Shown piece by piece: positions 1 to 5,111 of a stretch of 5,111 nucleotides of DNA. The stretch spans positions 1 to 5,111 of the forward strand of contig JABCYT010000327.1 of the NCBI GenBank assembly GCA_013290035.1, written 5' to 3'. Within the stretch, counting starts at the first letter, position 1; each line of letters starts with the position of its first letter. A program made the position numbers and the translations under genes. The DNA comes from Alphaproteobacteria bacterium (lineage in GTDB: Bacteria; Pseudomonadota; Alphaproteobacteria; Reyranellales; Reyranellaceae). The notes beneath the pieces are model-generated. The model saw only the letters and a list, made by a program, of their open reading frames with translations. It was not told where the DNA came from and did no database searches.

Positions 1-614
1 TCCTGCCGCCGATCGGCGGCTCGACGATCTATTTCTTCGGCGACGTGTCGAAGCTCGGCAAGCCCGAGACCAAAATCGCCTGCCGCCTCCACGACGAGTG
101 TAACGGCTCCGACGTGTTCGGCTCCGACATCTGCACCTGCCGGCCATACCTCGCGCACGGCATCGAGATCTGCATCGAGATGGCGCAGAAGGGCGGCGTC
201 GGCGTCGTCATCTACAATCGCAAGGAAGGCCGCGCCCTGGGCGAGGTCACCAAATTCCTGGTCTACAACGCACGCAAGCGCCAGCCCGGCGGCGATTCGG
301 CGGCGCAATACTTCAACCGCACGGAATGCGTGGCCGGCGTGCAGGACATGCGCCTCCAGGAGCTGATGCCCGATGTGTTCCATTGGCTCGGCATCTCGCG
401 CATCGACCGCTTCGCCTCAATGAGCAACATGAAGTCCGACGCGCTGAGGGAGCAGGGCATCGAGATCGTCGAGCAGGTGGCGATACCCGACGAGCTGATC
501 CCCGCCGACGCCCAGGTCGAGATGGATGCCAAGAAGGCAGCCGGCTACTTCAGCGCAACCAAGCCCGGGACGACCGATCTCGTGAAGCCCAAGGGGCGGG
601 GCTTGAATGAGTGA
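1..614 (+). CDS. urc1: URC1-type GTP cyclohydrolase II homologue, C-terminal part (5' end outside window)
   Basis: This is the C-terminal ~203 residues of a RibA-fold protein. The frame is open to the left edge (first full codon at base 3), so the true start is outside; the GTG at 45 is internal. Seen: the zinc triad Cys-X10-Cys-X-Cys at visible residues 33, 44 and 46 (HDEC...CTC), the YNRKEGR loop (71-77), a Tyr in KFLVY (88) that aligns with E. coli RibA Tyr105, and an Arg in QDMR (117) that aligns with nucleophile Arg128. Compared with RibA from memory, it has about four extra residues after the zinc site and about six between Tyr and Arg (segment QPGGDSAAQYFNRTECVAG). The next genes are urc4 and upp, so this is most likely the URC1 subfamily of uracil breakdown rather than riboflavin synthesis. 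In yeast, URC1 is required for uracil catabolism and is thought to act on the pyrimidine ring of a uracil nucleotide. The substrate here is inferred. An ordinary RibA is the alternative, less likely by context. Confidence 0.88.
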   Translation, partial: LPPIGGSTIYFFGDVSKLGKPETKIACRLHDECNGSDVFGSDICTCRPYLAHGIEICIEMAQKGGVGVVIYNRKEGRALGEVTKFLVYNARKRQPGGDSAAQYFNRTECVAGVQDMRLQELMPDVFHWLGISRIDRFASMSNMKSDALREQGIEIVEQVAIPDELIPADAQVEMDAKKAAGYFSATKPGTTDLVKPKGRGLNE

Positions 615-615
615 T

Positions 616-694
616 GCTGGGGGCGCGCCACTCCAGTGGCGCGATCTTCGCTGGCATCGACAAAGACGCGCGACTGGAGTCGCGCGCCCCCAGC
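616..694. repeat. REPIN-like inverted pair of palindromic repeats between urc1 and urc4
   Basis: Two 28-base arms, 616-643 and 667-694, are inverted copies matching at 26 of 28 positions, separated by 23 bases. Each arm is a GCTGGGGG head followed by its own perfect 20-base hairpin: 9-base stems around CC at 624-643, and around GG at 667-686. The two differences between arms (629/681 and 638/672) compensate each other within each local hairpin, so each small stem stays fully paired. A head plus palindrome, present as an inverted pair, is the layout of REPIN elements, which are dispersed and mobilised by RAYT (TnpA_REP) transposases. The element starts two bases after the urc1 stop and ends one base before the urc4 ATG. 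It is transcribed within the operon and could fold as one long or two short hairpins, affecting mRNA stability or urc4 translation. Copy number in the genome cannot be seen here. Confidence 0.82.
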
Positions 695-695
695 C

Positions 696-1844
696 ATGAA
701 CGATTCCCTTGCCTATCTCCGCACGCCTGCGGCGATTCGCGAGCGGGCGGAGAAGATGCTGAGTTATGTCGAGGACGGAAAGTCGGCATGGTTCGCGCTC
801 GACAGCAACGGGCTGGAGGCGGCCGTGCAGGCGACCCTCGAGGTGACTCGCCGGCGCTTCGCCAATCCTGCCGACATTCCCTTCCATTCGCGCTGGCGGC
901 AATTCGAGGCGGGCGGGCGCGACCGCTGGGCCGCGCTCGCCGAAAAGTTGAATGGATTGCCGAAAGAAGAGATCGCGCGCCGCCGCATCGACCTCGCCGT
1001 CGTGTCGGTCCTGCTCGACGCCGGCGCCGGTCCGGCCTGGTCCTATCGAGAGCCCGGCACCGGTGAAACCTACGCGCGCTCCGAGGGGCTGGGCGTCGCG
1101 AGCTTCCACATGTTCGCCAATGGCGCGTTCAGCCGCGACGCCAGGGGCGATCCGCTGCGCGTCGATGCCGAGCGGCTGGCGGCGCTCACGCCCGCCGACA
1201 TCGCCATGGGCTTCCAGGTGCGCGCCCATAATCCGCTGACCGGCCTGGAAGGCCGCGCCGAGCTTTTGCGCAAGCTGGGCGGCGTGGGGCTGGATCGACC
1301 CGGCGCGCTGTTCGACATCATGGCGACCCGGAGCGAGGTGAAGGCGGCATCGATCCTGGCTGCCGTGCTCGACAAGCTGTCGCCGATCTGGCCGTTGCCG
1401 ATGGGAGACGTGTGGCCGCATCCGGTGATCGGCCTGGTGCCGTTCCACAAGCTGTCGCAATGGCTTTCCTATTCGCTCGTGGAGCCGCTGCAGGGCGCCG
1501 AACTGAAGGTGGTCGAGCTCGACCAGCTGACCGGCCTGCCGGAGTACCGCAACGGCGGGCTGCTGGTCGACGCGGGCGCGCTCAGGCCCAAGCAGCGGGC
1601 GCTCCTCGAAAAGACCTTTGTCGCGGGCGACCAGCCGATCGTCGAATGGCGGGCGCTGACGGTGGCGCTGCTCGACCGGATCGCCCAGCATGTCCGCGTC
1701 CATCTCGGGCTCGATGCGGCGCGCTTGCCGCTGGTCAAGGTGCTGGAGGCCGGCACCTGGTTCGCCGGTCGCGCGCTCGCCGCCGAACGCCGCCCGGGCG
1801 GCGGCCCGCCGATCGCGGTGGCGAGCGACGGGACGGTGTTTTGA
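696..1844 (+). CDS. urc4: URC4/urg3 family protein (DUF1688), uracil catabolism
   Basis: A 382-residue protein, close to full length for the URC4/DUF1688 family. Recognisable family segments run in order: LRTPAAIRERAEKML near the N terminus, PFHSRWRQFEAGG (62-74), the stretch containing GTGETYARSEGLG and FHMF (about 120-140), WPLPMGDVWPHP (232-243), LVPFHKLSQWLSYSL (247-261), LTGLPEYRNGGLLVDAG (278-294) and a C terminus with ERRPGGGPP and SDGTVF. The biochemical activity is not established. Yeast urc4 mutants accumulate ribosylurea, which places it after ring opening in uracil breakdown. No signal peptide or membrane segment is visible, so it is probably cytosolic. The ATG at 696 was chosen because family homology starts there; the same frame is open upstream from a GTG at 636, but that codon lies inside the repeat and its extension looks like translated repeat. 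The ATG has no Shine-Dalgarno site because the repeat right arm occupies that position. Confidence 0.9.
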   Translation: MNDSLAYLRTPAAIRERAEKMLSYVEDGKSAWFALDSNGLEAAVQATLEVTRRRFANPADIPFHSRWRQFEAGGRDRWAALAEKLNGLPKEEIARRRIDLAVVSVLLDAGAGPAWSYREPGTGETYARSEGLGVASFHMFANGAFSRDARGDPLRVDAERLAALTPADIAMGFQVRAHNPLTGLEGRAELLRKLGGVGLDRPGALFDIMATRSEVKAASILAAVLDKLSPIWPLPMGDVWPHPVIGLVPFHKLSQWLSYSLVEPLQGAELKVVELDQLTGLPEYRNGGLLVDAGALRPKQRALLEKTFVAGDQPIVEWRALTVALLDRIAQHVRVHLGLDAARLPLVKVLEAGTWFAGRALAAERRPGGGPPIAVASDGTVF

Positions 1845-1849
1845 GTCAC

Positions 1850-1865
1850 GCTCGTCAGCACGAGC
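1850..1865 (+). other. Small perfect stem-loop just after urc4
   Basis: GCTCGT (1850-1855) pairs perfectly with ACGAGC (1860-1865) around a four-base CAGC loop, beginning five bases after the urc4 stop codon. It is not followed by a T-run (AAGCTTGTC follows), so it does not qualify as an intrinsic terminator. It may be a minor 3'-end stabilising hairpin or a chance palindrome in GC-rich DNA. Confidence 0.35.
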
Positions 1866-1870
1866 AAGCT

Positions 1871-1943
1871 TGTCATCCCGCGCGTAGCGAGGGACCTTTC
1901 ATGAGGCCTTAAAGGTCCCTCGGCCTTCGGCCTCGGGATGACA
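1871..1943. repeat. Second REPIN-like inverted repeat between urc4 and upp
   Basis: Outer arms TGTCATCCCG (1871-1880) and CGGGATGACA (1934-1943) pair perfectly over 10 bases. Inner arms GAGGGACCTTT (1889-1899) and AAAGGTCCCTC (1911-1921) pair perfectly over 11 bases, with an 11-base centre (1900-1910) containing AGGCCT. The segments between outer and inner arms differ in sequence and length, 8 bases (1881-1888) and 12 bases (1922-1933), yet each can form a small hairpin of its own (CGC-GTA-GCG and GGCC-TTC-GGCC). It therefore reads as two variants of one repeat unit, TGTCATCCCG-hairpin-GAGGGACCTTT, facing each other. Similar GTCATCCC/GAGGGA repeats are, from memory, widespread between genes in some proteobacteria. 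It is followed by GTTGTTTT (1944-1951), so partial terminator activity before upp is possible but unproven. Confidence 0.8.
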
Positions 1944-1963
1944 GTTGTTTTGGGGAGAAACTG

Positions 1964-2602
1964 ATGTCCTTGCCGCACTCGATCCACGTCGTCAGCCATC
2001 CGCTGGTCCAGCACAAGCTCACCAAGATGCGCGACAAGGAGACGTCGAGCACGAATTTCCGCCGCCTGCTGCGCGAGATGGGGCTGCTGCTGGGCTACGA
2101 CGCCACGCGCGACCTGCCCCTGGTGGAGCGCGAGATTTCCACGCCCATCGCGACGATGAACGCGCCGCTGCTCGAGGGCAAGAAACTGGTGATCGTGCCG
2201 ATCCTGCGCGCCGGACTGGGGCTGGCCGAGGGCATCATCGATCTGGTGCCGCTCGCCCGCATGGGCCATGTCGGGCTCTACCGCGATCCGCGCACGCTGC
2301 AGGCGGTCGAGTATTACTTCCGGATCCCGCAGGATATCTCCGATCGCGACGTCATCGTCTGCGATCCCATGCTGGCGACGGCGCATTCGGCCATCGCGGC
2401 GGTGGATCGCTTGAAGGAGTCGGGCGCCAAGCGGATCAAGTTCATCTGCGTTCTAGGCTCGGAGCAGGGGGCGCGTGCCTTCGCCGAGGTCCATCCCGAC
2501 GTGCCGGTATTCACGGCAGCAATCGATGCGAAACTCAACGATCACGGGTATATTGTCCCCGGCCTGGGCGATGCGGGCGACCGCCTCTTCGGGACCAAAT
2601 AA
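1964..2602 (+). CDS. upp: Uracil phosphoribosyltransferase
   Basis: A 212-residue enzyme, typical UPRT length (E. coli Upp is 208). It transfers phosphoribose from PRPP to uracil, giving UMP and pyrophosphate, in the cytosol. Seen: N-terminal [13 protein letters not shown], the [13 protein letters not shown] segment (78-90), the PRPP-loop region DPMLATAHS (134-142), [14 protein letters not shown], and the near-invariant C-terminal uracil-binding stretch [14 protein letters not shown] ending exactly at the stop codon. The PRPP loop is unusual: E. coli Upp has ATGGS, and here Gly-Gly is replaced by Ala140-His141. The ATG has a good ribosome site (GGGGAG at 1952-1957, 6 bases before the start). 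The gene is third in the uracil-catabolism cluster, after the second repeat, and is followed 18 bases later by the MAPEG gene. In this context it probably supplies UMP to the catabolic pathway and may also serve salvage, if it is the only upp in the genome. Confidence 0.96.
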   Translation: MSLPHSIHVVSHPLVQHKLTKMRDKETSSTNFRRLLREMGLLLGYDATRDLPLVEREISTPIATMNAPLLEGKKLVIVPILRAGLGLAEGIIDLVPLARMGHVGLYRDPRTLQAVEYYFRIPQDISDRDVIVCDPMLATAHSAIAAVDRLKESGAKRIKFICVLGSEQGARAFAEVHPDVPVFTAAIDAKLNDHGYIVPGLGDAGDRLFGTK

Positions 2603-2620
2603 CTCAGGGGGAGAAACGCG

Positions 2621-3016
2621 ATGAGCCCGGATCTGCATTATCTCTTGTTCTCGGTCATCCTGTGCTTCGTGCAAATGCTGATCGCCGCGACCGGCGCCAA
2701 CACGCAGGTCGGTCTGCCGACTCTGGCCGGCAACCGCGAGGGCCTGCCCGACATGGTCGGCTGGGCCGGCCGCGCGCGGCGCGCCCATCTCAACACGATC
2801 GAGAACCTGGTGCTGTTCGCGGCGCTGGTGCTGATCGCAGCCGTGGCGGGCAAGGCCAACGCCACGACGGCGATGGGCGCCATGATCTTCTTCTGGGCGC
2901 GCCTTGCCTATGCCGTGATCTATCTGATCGGCATCCCCTGGCTGCGCACGCTCGCCTGGTTCGTGAGCGTGATCGGCCTGGCCATGATCGCCTGGGTGCT
3001 CCTGCAGGCGATGTAG
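2621..3016 (+). CDS. MAPEG-family four-helix membrane protein
   Basis: A 131-residue integral membrane protein with four hydrophobic segments at about residues 5-25, 58-77, 83-104 and 108-130, which is the MAPEG architecture and length. The loop into helix 2 carries [17 protein letters not shown] (51-67), which matches the conserved MAPEG region that includes the Arg/His/Asn/Glu residues lining the glutathione site in characterised members. Eukaryotic MAPEG proteins are glutathione transferases, peroxidases or eicosanoid synthases; the substrate of this bacterial branch is unknown. The start is supported by a strong Shine-Dalgarno site (AGGGGGAG at 2606-2613, 7 bases upstream). It lies 18 bases after the upp stop on the same strand and so is probably co-transcribed. 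No known step in uracil breakdown needs a MAPEG protein, so a functional link is unproven. It converges on the copper-chaperone gene with a 6-base gap. Confidence 0.9.
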   Translation: MSPDLHYLLFSVILCFVQMLIAATGANTQVGLPTLAGNREGLPDMVGWAGRARRAHLNTIENLVLFAALVLIAAVAGKANATTAMGAMIFFWARLAYAVIYLIGIPWLRTLAWFVSVIGLAMIAWVLLQAM

Positions 3017-3022
3017 AGACGC

Positions 3023-3493
3023 CTACTGCTTGTGAAGGGGCGGCGGCGCGCCCATCGCCTGGACCATCAGTTCGACGTCGATGCTGCCCGCCTTCTCGAA
3101 CACCAGGGTGAGCGGCACCTTGGCGTCCTTGGCGAACGGCGCCTTCAGCCCCATGAACATGACGTGAAAGCCGCCGGGCTTGAGCTCGACGGTGGCGCCC
3201 GGCGGGACCTCGATGCCCTTTTCGACCTCGCGCATGCGCATGATGTTGCCGTCCATTTTCATCTCGTGGATCTCGACCTTGGCGGCGGCCGGGCTTTTGA
3301 CGGCGATCAGCCGGTCGGGCGTCGTGCCGGTGTTGGTGATCGCCAGGTAGCCGCCGCCTGATTCGGCGGTGGGCGGCGTGGCGCGCGCCCAGGGCTGGGC
3401 GATCTCAATGGCGCCCAGCCTGTAATCGAGCGCAAAGGCGGGCAGGGCAAGAACGGCGCACAAGGCGGCCAGGGCGAGGCGGTGAAGGGTCAT
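3023..3493 (-). CDS. PCu(A)C-family periplasmic copper chaperone
   Basis: A 156-residue exported protein. Residues 1-21 form a signal peptide (short positive start, Leu/Ala-rich core, cleavage likely after AFA), followed by a single cupredoxin-like PCu(A)C domain. The copper ligands are visible as His76, Met87, His110 and Met112, in the segments IHEMKMDGNIMRM and LKPGGFHVMFMG. Spacing is His-X10-Met-X22-His-X-Met, essentially the described PCu(A)C signature. Family members bind Cu(I) in the periplasm and, with Sco or TlpA-like thiol proteins, help build the CuA centre of cytochrome c oxidase. The ATG at 3493 is preceded by GAGGAG (3507-3502, 8-base spacer). That site overlaps the stop codon of the upstream thioredoxin gene, so translational coupling is likely. 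It is the last gene of the minus-strand operon. Confidence 0.95.
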   Translation of the reverse strand: MTLHRLALAALCAVLALPAFALDYRLGAIEIAQPWARATPPTAESGGGYLAITNTGTTPDRLIAVKSPAAAKVEIHEMKMDGNIMRMREVEKGIEVPPGATVELKPGGFHVMFMGLKAPFAKDAKVPLTLVFEKAGSIDVELMVQAMGAPPPLHKQ

Positions 3494-3505
3494 CGAAACA
3501 ACTCC

Positions 3506-3997
3506 TCAGAGACGGGGTTTGGCCTGGGCATCGAGCCAGGCGCGCACTTGGGCGAGGTCGGCGACGCCCGGCAGGACGGTGATCTTGCCGTCGGCGTCGA
3601 TCATCACCGTGCGCGGCAGTTCGCCGGCCCAGGCGGGGTCGATCTCGTAGCGCAGGCGTTCGTAGAAGCGGTCGGTGAAGCTAAAACTCTCGCTGCCGCC
3701 GAGGCCGGCTTGCGCCAGCGTCGCCGCCACGCGCTCCGGTTCCTGCGGCAGCGGGTCGGCGGCGATCAGCACCAGCCTGAGGTCGGGCCGCTCGGCCAAA
3801 AGCTTGCCCCAGTGCGGCAGCTCGACGAGGCAAGGACCGCAGGTGAGGCCCCAGAAATGCACGACGGTCGGTTGGCCGGCATGGGCGGCGCGCAGCGTCG
3901 CCCAGCTGCCGCGCTCGAAGGACAGCGGGCCGGCGGCCTCCGCCCGGCACAGCGACGCAAGGCCCAGCAACAGGGCGAGAAGGATCGCTCGTCTCAC
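3506..3997 (-). CDS. TlpA-like periplasmic thioredoxin, GTG start
   Basis: A 163-residue thioredoxin-fold protein of the TlpA/ResA type. Residues 1-22 look like a signal peptide (VRRAILLALLLGLASLC, then AEA before the likely cleavage site). Cys17 does not sit in a convincing lipobox. The active site is Cys53-Gly-Pro-Cys56 in VVHFWGLTCGPCLVELP, with Thr in the place usually held by Trp just before the first Cys. The cis-proline is Pro128 in GELPRTVMID. Proteins of this type reduce disulfides or copper-site cysteines in the periplasm, often serving cytochrome oxidase or cytochrome c assembly. The frame is open further upstream, but GTG at 3997 is chosen because it immediately precedes the signal peptide, overlaps the upstream stop as GTGA, and has TGGAGGA at the right distance. 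The copper-chaperone gene follows after 12 bases, suggesting the pair works together. Confidence 0.93.
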   Translation of the reverse strand: MRRAILLALLLGLASLCRAEAAGPLSFERGSWATLRAAHAGQPTVVHFWGLTCGPCLVELPHWGKLLAERPDLRLVLIAADPLPQEPERVAATLAQAGLGGSESFSFTDRFYERLRYEIDPAWAGELPRTVMIDADGKITVLPGVADLAQVRAWLDAQAKPRL

Positions 3998-5111
3998 GGT
4001 TGGTCCTCCAGCGGGATCAGACGATAGCCCTGGGTCTTGGTCAGCCACGAGAGATAGGCGTGGCCGGCGTGCGCGACCAGCAGTGGATGGTCCGAGGCGT
4101 CGTCGGTGTCGGCGACGGTTCGCGTGGCGCTCCAGGTGCGGCCGCTGTCGTGGCTGACTTGCCAGCGCACCTGCGTCCTGGTGCCGTCGAACTCCTTCCA
4201 CACGAGGTGCAACGCCTGGCCGTCGGCGAGCAGATAGGGCCGCGCCGGCTGGCGATCGGGCGAGGAGAGGGCGCGCGGCGGGCCGAAGGCCGCATCGGCC
4301 GAATCGGCCCGGGCGTAGAACAGGCCCTTGCGCGCGGCGCCGTCGGTGAACCAGGCGACGTGCTCGGAGCCGTCGGGCGCGATGGCGAGGCTGGGGCCTT
4401 GATGCGGGCAGGCCTCAATCTTCCAGTCGTCGACGCTGACTCGGCGCAGCGGCCCGGGAGTCGCGGCGTCCTTGAAGGCGACGACGGCATGGTCGCGGAT
4501 CGAGCCGTCGAAGATGTTGCGAAACGCGATCACGGGTCGGCCCGGCCCGGCGAAGGCGATGCCCAGGCGGCAGCATTCGCAGGTGTTGTCGAGGGCGATG
4601 CTGGTCTTGCCGAAGGCGGCGCCATCGTCCGACCAGGCATAGGCCAGGGCCGCGCCGGGATAGGCCCGCCCGGCGGCGACCGCCGGTGCCACGTTGCGTT
4701 TGTCGAGCCAGGCGGCGAACACCCGGCCGGCGGGATCGATCGCCACGGTCTCGAAGCGCTGGCTGGTGGTGTCGGCGGTGATCGGCTGCGGGCGCGTGAA
4801 GCTCGCGCCGTTGTCGCTCGAGCGCGCCGAGAAGGCCCGGCCGTTGAAGCGTTTGTCCTGGAAGATCGCAAAGGTCACGACCAGGCCGCCCTTGGGATCG
4901 ACGGCAATGCGCGCCCGCGCGTCGGGGCCCCAGTCGAGGTTCATCGGCTCGGGCGTGACGGCGACCGGCTGGGAGAAGGTCTTCCCGAGGTCGCGGGAAT
5001 GCGTCACGACGATGCGGTCGACCGTCGGTCGCACCAGCCACAGCGTGCCGTCCGGGCCGAAGGCCGGTGCGGCGGTGAAGGGTTCCGGCGCGCCGGCGCC
5101 GGGCTTGCCGT
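3994..5111 (-). CDS. Sialidase-fold (BNR/Asp-box) beta-propeller protein with CxCC motif, N terminus outside window
   Basis: The last ~371 residues of a larger protein; the frame stays open to the right edge, so the start lies outside (the GTG at 5034 is internal). Four Asp-box repeats (SxDxGxTW-like) are visible: SRDLGKTFS (38-46), SSDNGASFT (97-105), SDDGAAFG (160-167) and SHDSGRTWS (319-327). These mark a sialidase-type six-bladed propeller, usually annotated as exo-alpha-sialidase. Asp boxes are structural and do not prove sialidase activity; I do not see a convincing catalytic arginine triad with Tyr/Glu, although FRNIFDGSIRDH (196-207) has conserved-looking Arg residues. Unusual features are the cysteine cluster TCECCR (177-180 for CECC; bases 4570-4581) and CPHQGPS (Cys at 234; codon 4408-4410). 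The gene overlaps the TlpA-like gene by 4 bases and heads an exported copper-handling operon, so a thiol- or metal-linked role is plausible. No sialic-acid gene is nearby. Confidence 0.88.
   Translation of the reverse strand, partial: GKPGAGAPEPFTAAPAFGPDGTLWLVRPTVDRIVVTHSRDLGKTFSQPVAVTPEPMNLDWGPDARARIAVDPKGGLVVTFAIFQDKRFNGRAFSARSSDNGASFTRPQPITADTTSQRFETVAIDPAGRVFAAWLDKRNVAPAVAAGRAYPGAALAYAWSDDGAAFGKTSIALDNTCECCRLGIAFAGPGRPVIAFRNIFDGSIRDHAVVAFKDAATPGPLRRVSVDDWKIEACPHQGPSLAIAPDGSEHVAWFTDGAARKGLFYARADSADAAFGPPRALSSPDRQPARPYLLADGQALHLVWKEFDGTRTQVRWQVSHDSGRTWSATRTVADTDDASDHPLLVAHAGHAYLSWLTKTQGYRLIPLEDQP
4004..4010 (-). promoter_or_regulatory. Ribosome binding site fixing the GTG start of the TlpA-like gene
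   Basis: On the minus strand TGGAGGA lies at 4010-4004, with a 7-base spacer to the GTG at 3997. It sits inside the last codons of the upstream propeller gene. It decides the start in favour of this GTG over the longer open frame, which would add 68 low-complexity, Arg-rich residues before the signal peptide. Confidence 0.8.

Noticed and set aside
616..694. Intrinsic terminator between urc1 and urc4
   Set aside because: The hairpin is strong, but no T-run follows; the urc4 start codon begins one base after it.
636..695. 20-codon N-terminal extension of urc4 from GTG at 636
   Set aside because: It lies within the repeat, has no ribosome site, and family similarity begins after the ATG at 696.
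417..1703. Long minus-strand open frame (428 codons) opposite urc1 and urc4
   Set aside because: It is a shadow of GC-rich coding on the plus strand: Arg/Gln/His-rich, without recognisable domains, and lying across two well-supported genes.
1469..2386. Minus-strand open frame opposite urc4 and upp
   Set aside because: Low-complexity composition, and it runs through the repeat at 1871-1943 and antisense to conserved Upp motifs.
3005..3061. Perfect 9-base inverted repeat CAGGCGATG/CATCGCCTG spanning the convergent stops, as a bidirectional terminator
   Set aside because: Both converging genes happen to encode Gln-Ala-Met with the same codons near their ends; the loop is about 39 bases and there is no T-run, so it is more likely coincidence.
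1945..3111. Plus-strand 388-codon frame across upp and MAPEG
   Set aside because: It is an out-of-frame reading of two recognised proteins; Arg/Gly/Pro/Ala-rich with no family resemblance.
3998..4201. 68-codon extension of the TlpA-like protein upstream of GTG 3997
   Set aside because: It would bury the signal peptide, overlaps conserved propeller coding, and a good ribosome site plus GTGA overlap supports GTG 3997.
3994..5111. Functional exo-alpha-sialidase for sialic-acid scavenging
   Set aside because: Only structural Asp boxes are visible; no clear catalytic set and no sialic-acid transport or catabolic genes nearby. The fold is accepted, the activity is not.

Overview
The window is GC-rich (mid-60s percent by eye) and densely coding. 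Its Shine-Dalgarno sites are strong, and codons ending in G or C dominate. Gene content and protein style suggest a free-living alphaproteobacterium, perhaps near Rhodospirillales or Reyranella; this is a judgement from sequence style, not a computed placement. It holds seven genes in two convergent groups. I see no tRNA, rRNA, CRISPR array, insertion sequence or phage gene.

Plus strand, 1-3016: a uracil-catabolism (URC pathway) cluster. In order it has the C-terminal part of a URC1-type GTP cyclohydrolase II homologue (cut by the left edge), a complete URC4/DUF1688 protein, a uracil phosphoribosyltransferase (Upp) and a small four-helix MAPEG-family membrane protein. In the yeast URC pathway, Upp converts uracil to UMP, URC1 is thought to act on the pyrimidine ring, and URC4 is needed to process a ribosylurea-type intermediate. 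The final products are urea and a three-carbon acid. The cluster therefore reads as a compact module for using uracil as a nitrogen source. MAPEG is a likely passenger.

The two gaps inside the cluster (615-695 and 1845-1963) are each filled by a different inverted pair of palindromic repeat units. Both resemble REPINs, the dispersed non-autonomous repeats moved by RAYT transposases. The first ends one base before the urc4 start codon, leaving no Shine-Dalgarno site. The second lies just upstream of the upp ribosome binding site.

Minus strand, 5111-3023: an exported-protein operon read right to left. It encodes a sialidase-fold (Asp-box/BNR) beta-propeller protein cut by the right edge, a TlpA-like thioredoxin with a CGPC active site, and a PCu(A)C periplasmic copper chaperone. 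The first two genes overlap by 4 bases (GTGA); the next gap is 12 bases. TlpA-like and PCu(A)C proteins commonly cooperate in delivering copper to the CuA site of cytochrome oxidase. The propeller carries a CxCC cluster and a CPHQG motif, so it may have a thiol or metal role rather than acting on sialic acid.

The two groups converge with only 6 bases between stop codons (3017-3022). The promoters of both groups must lie outside the window. There is no gene-free stretch over 300 bases.
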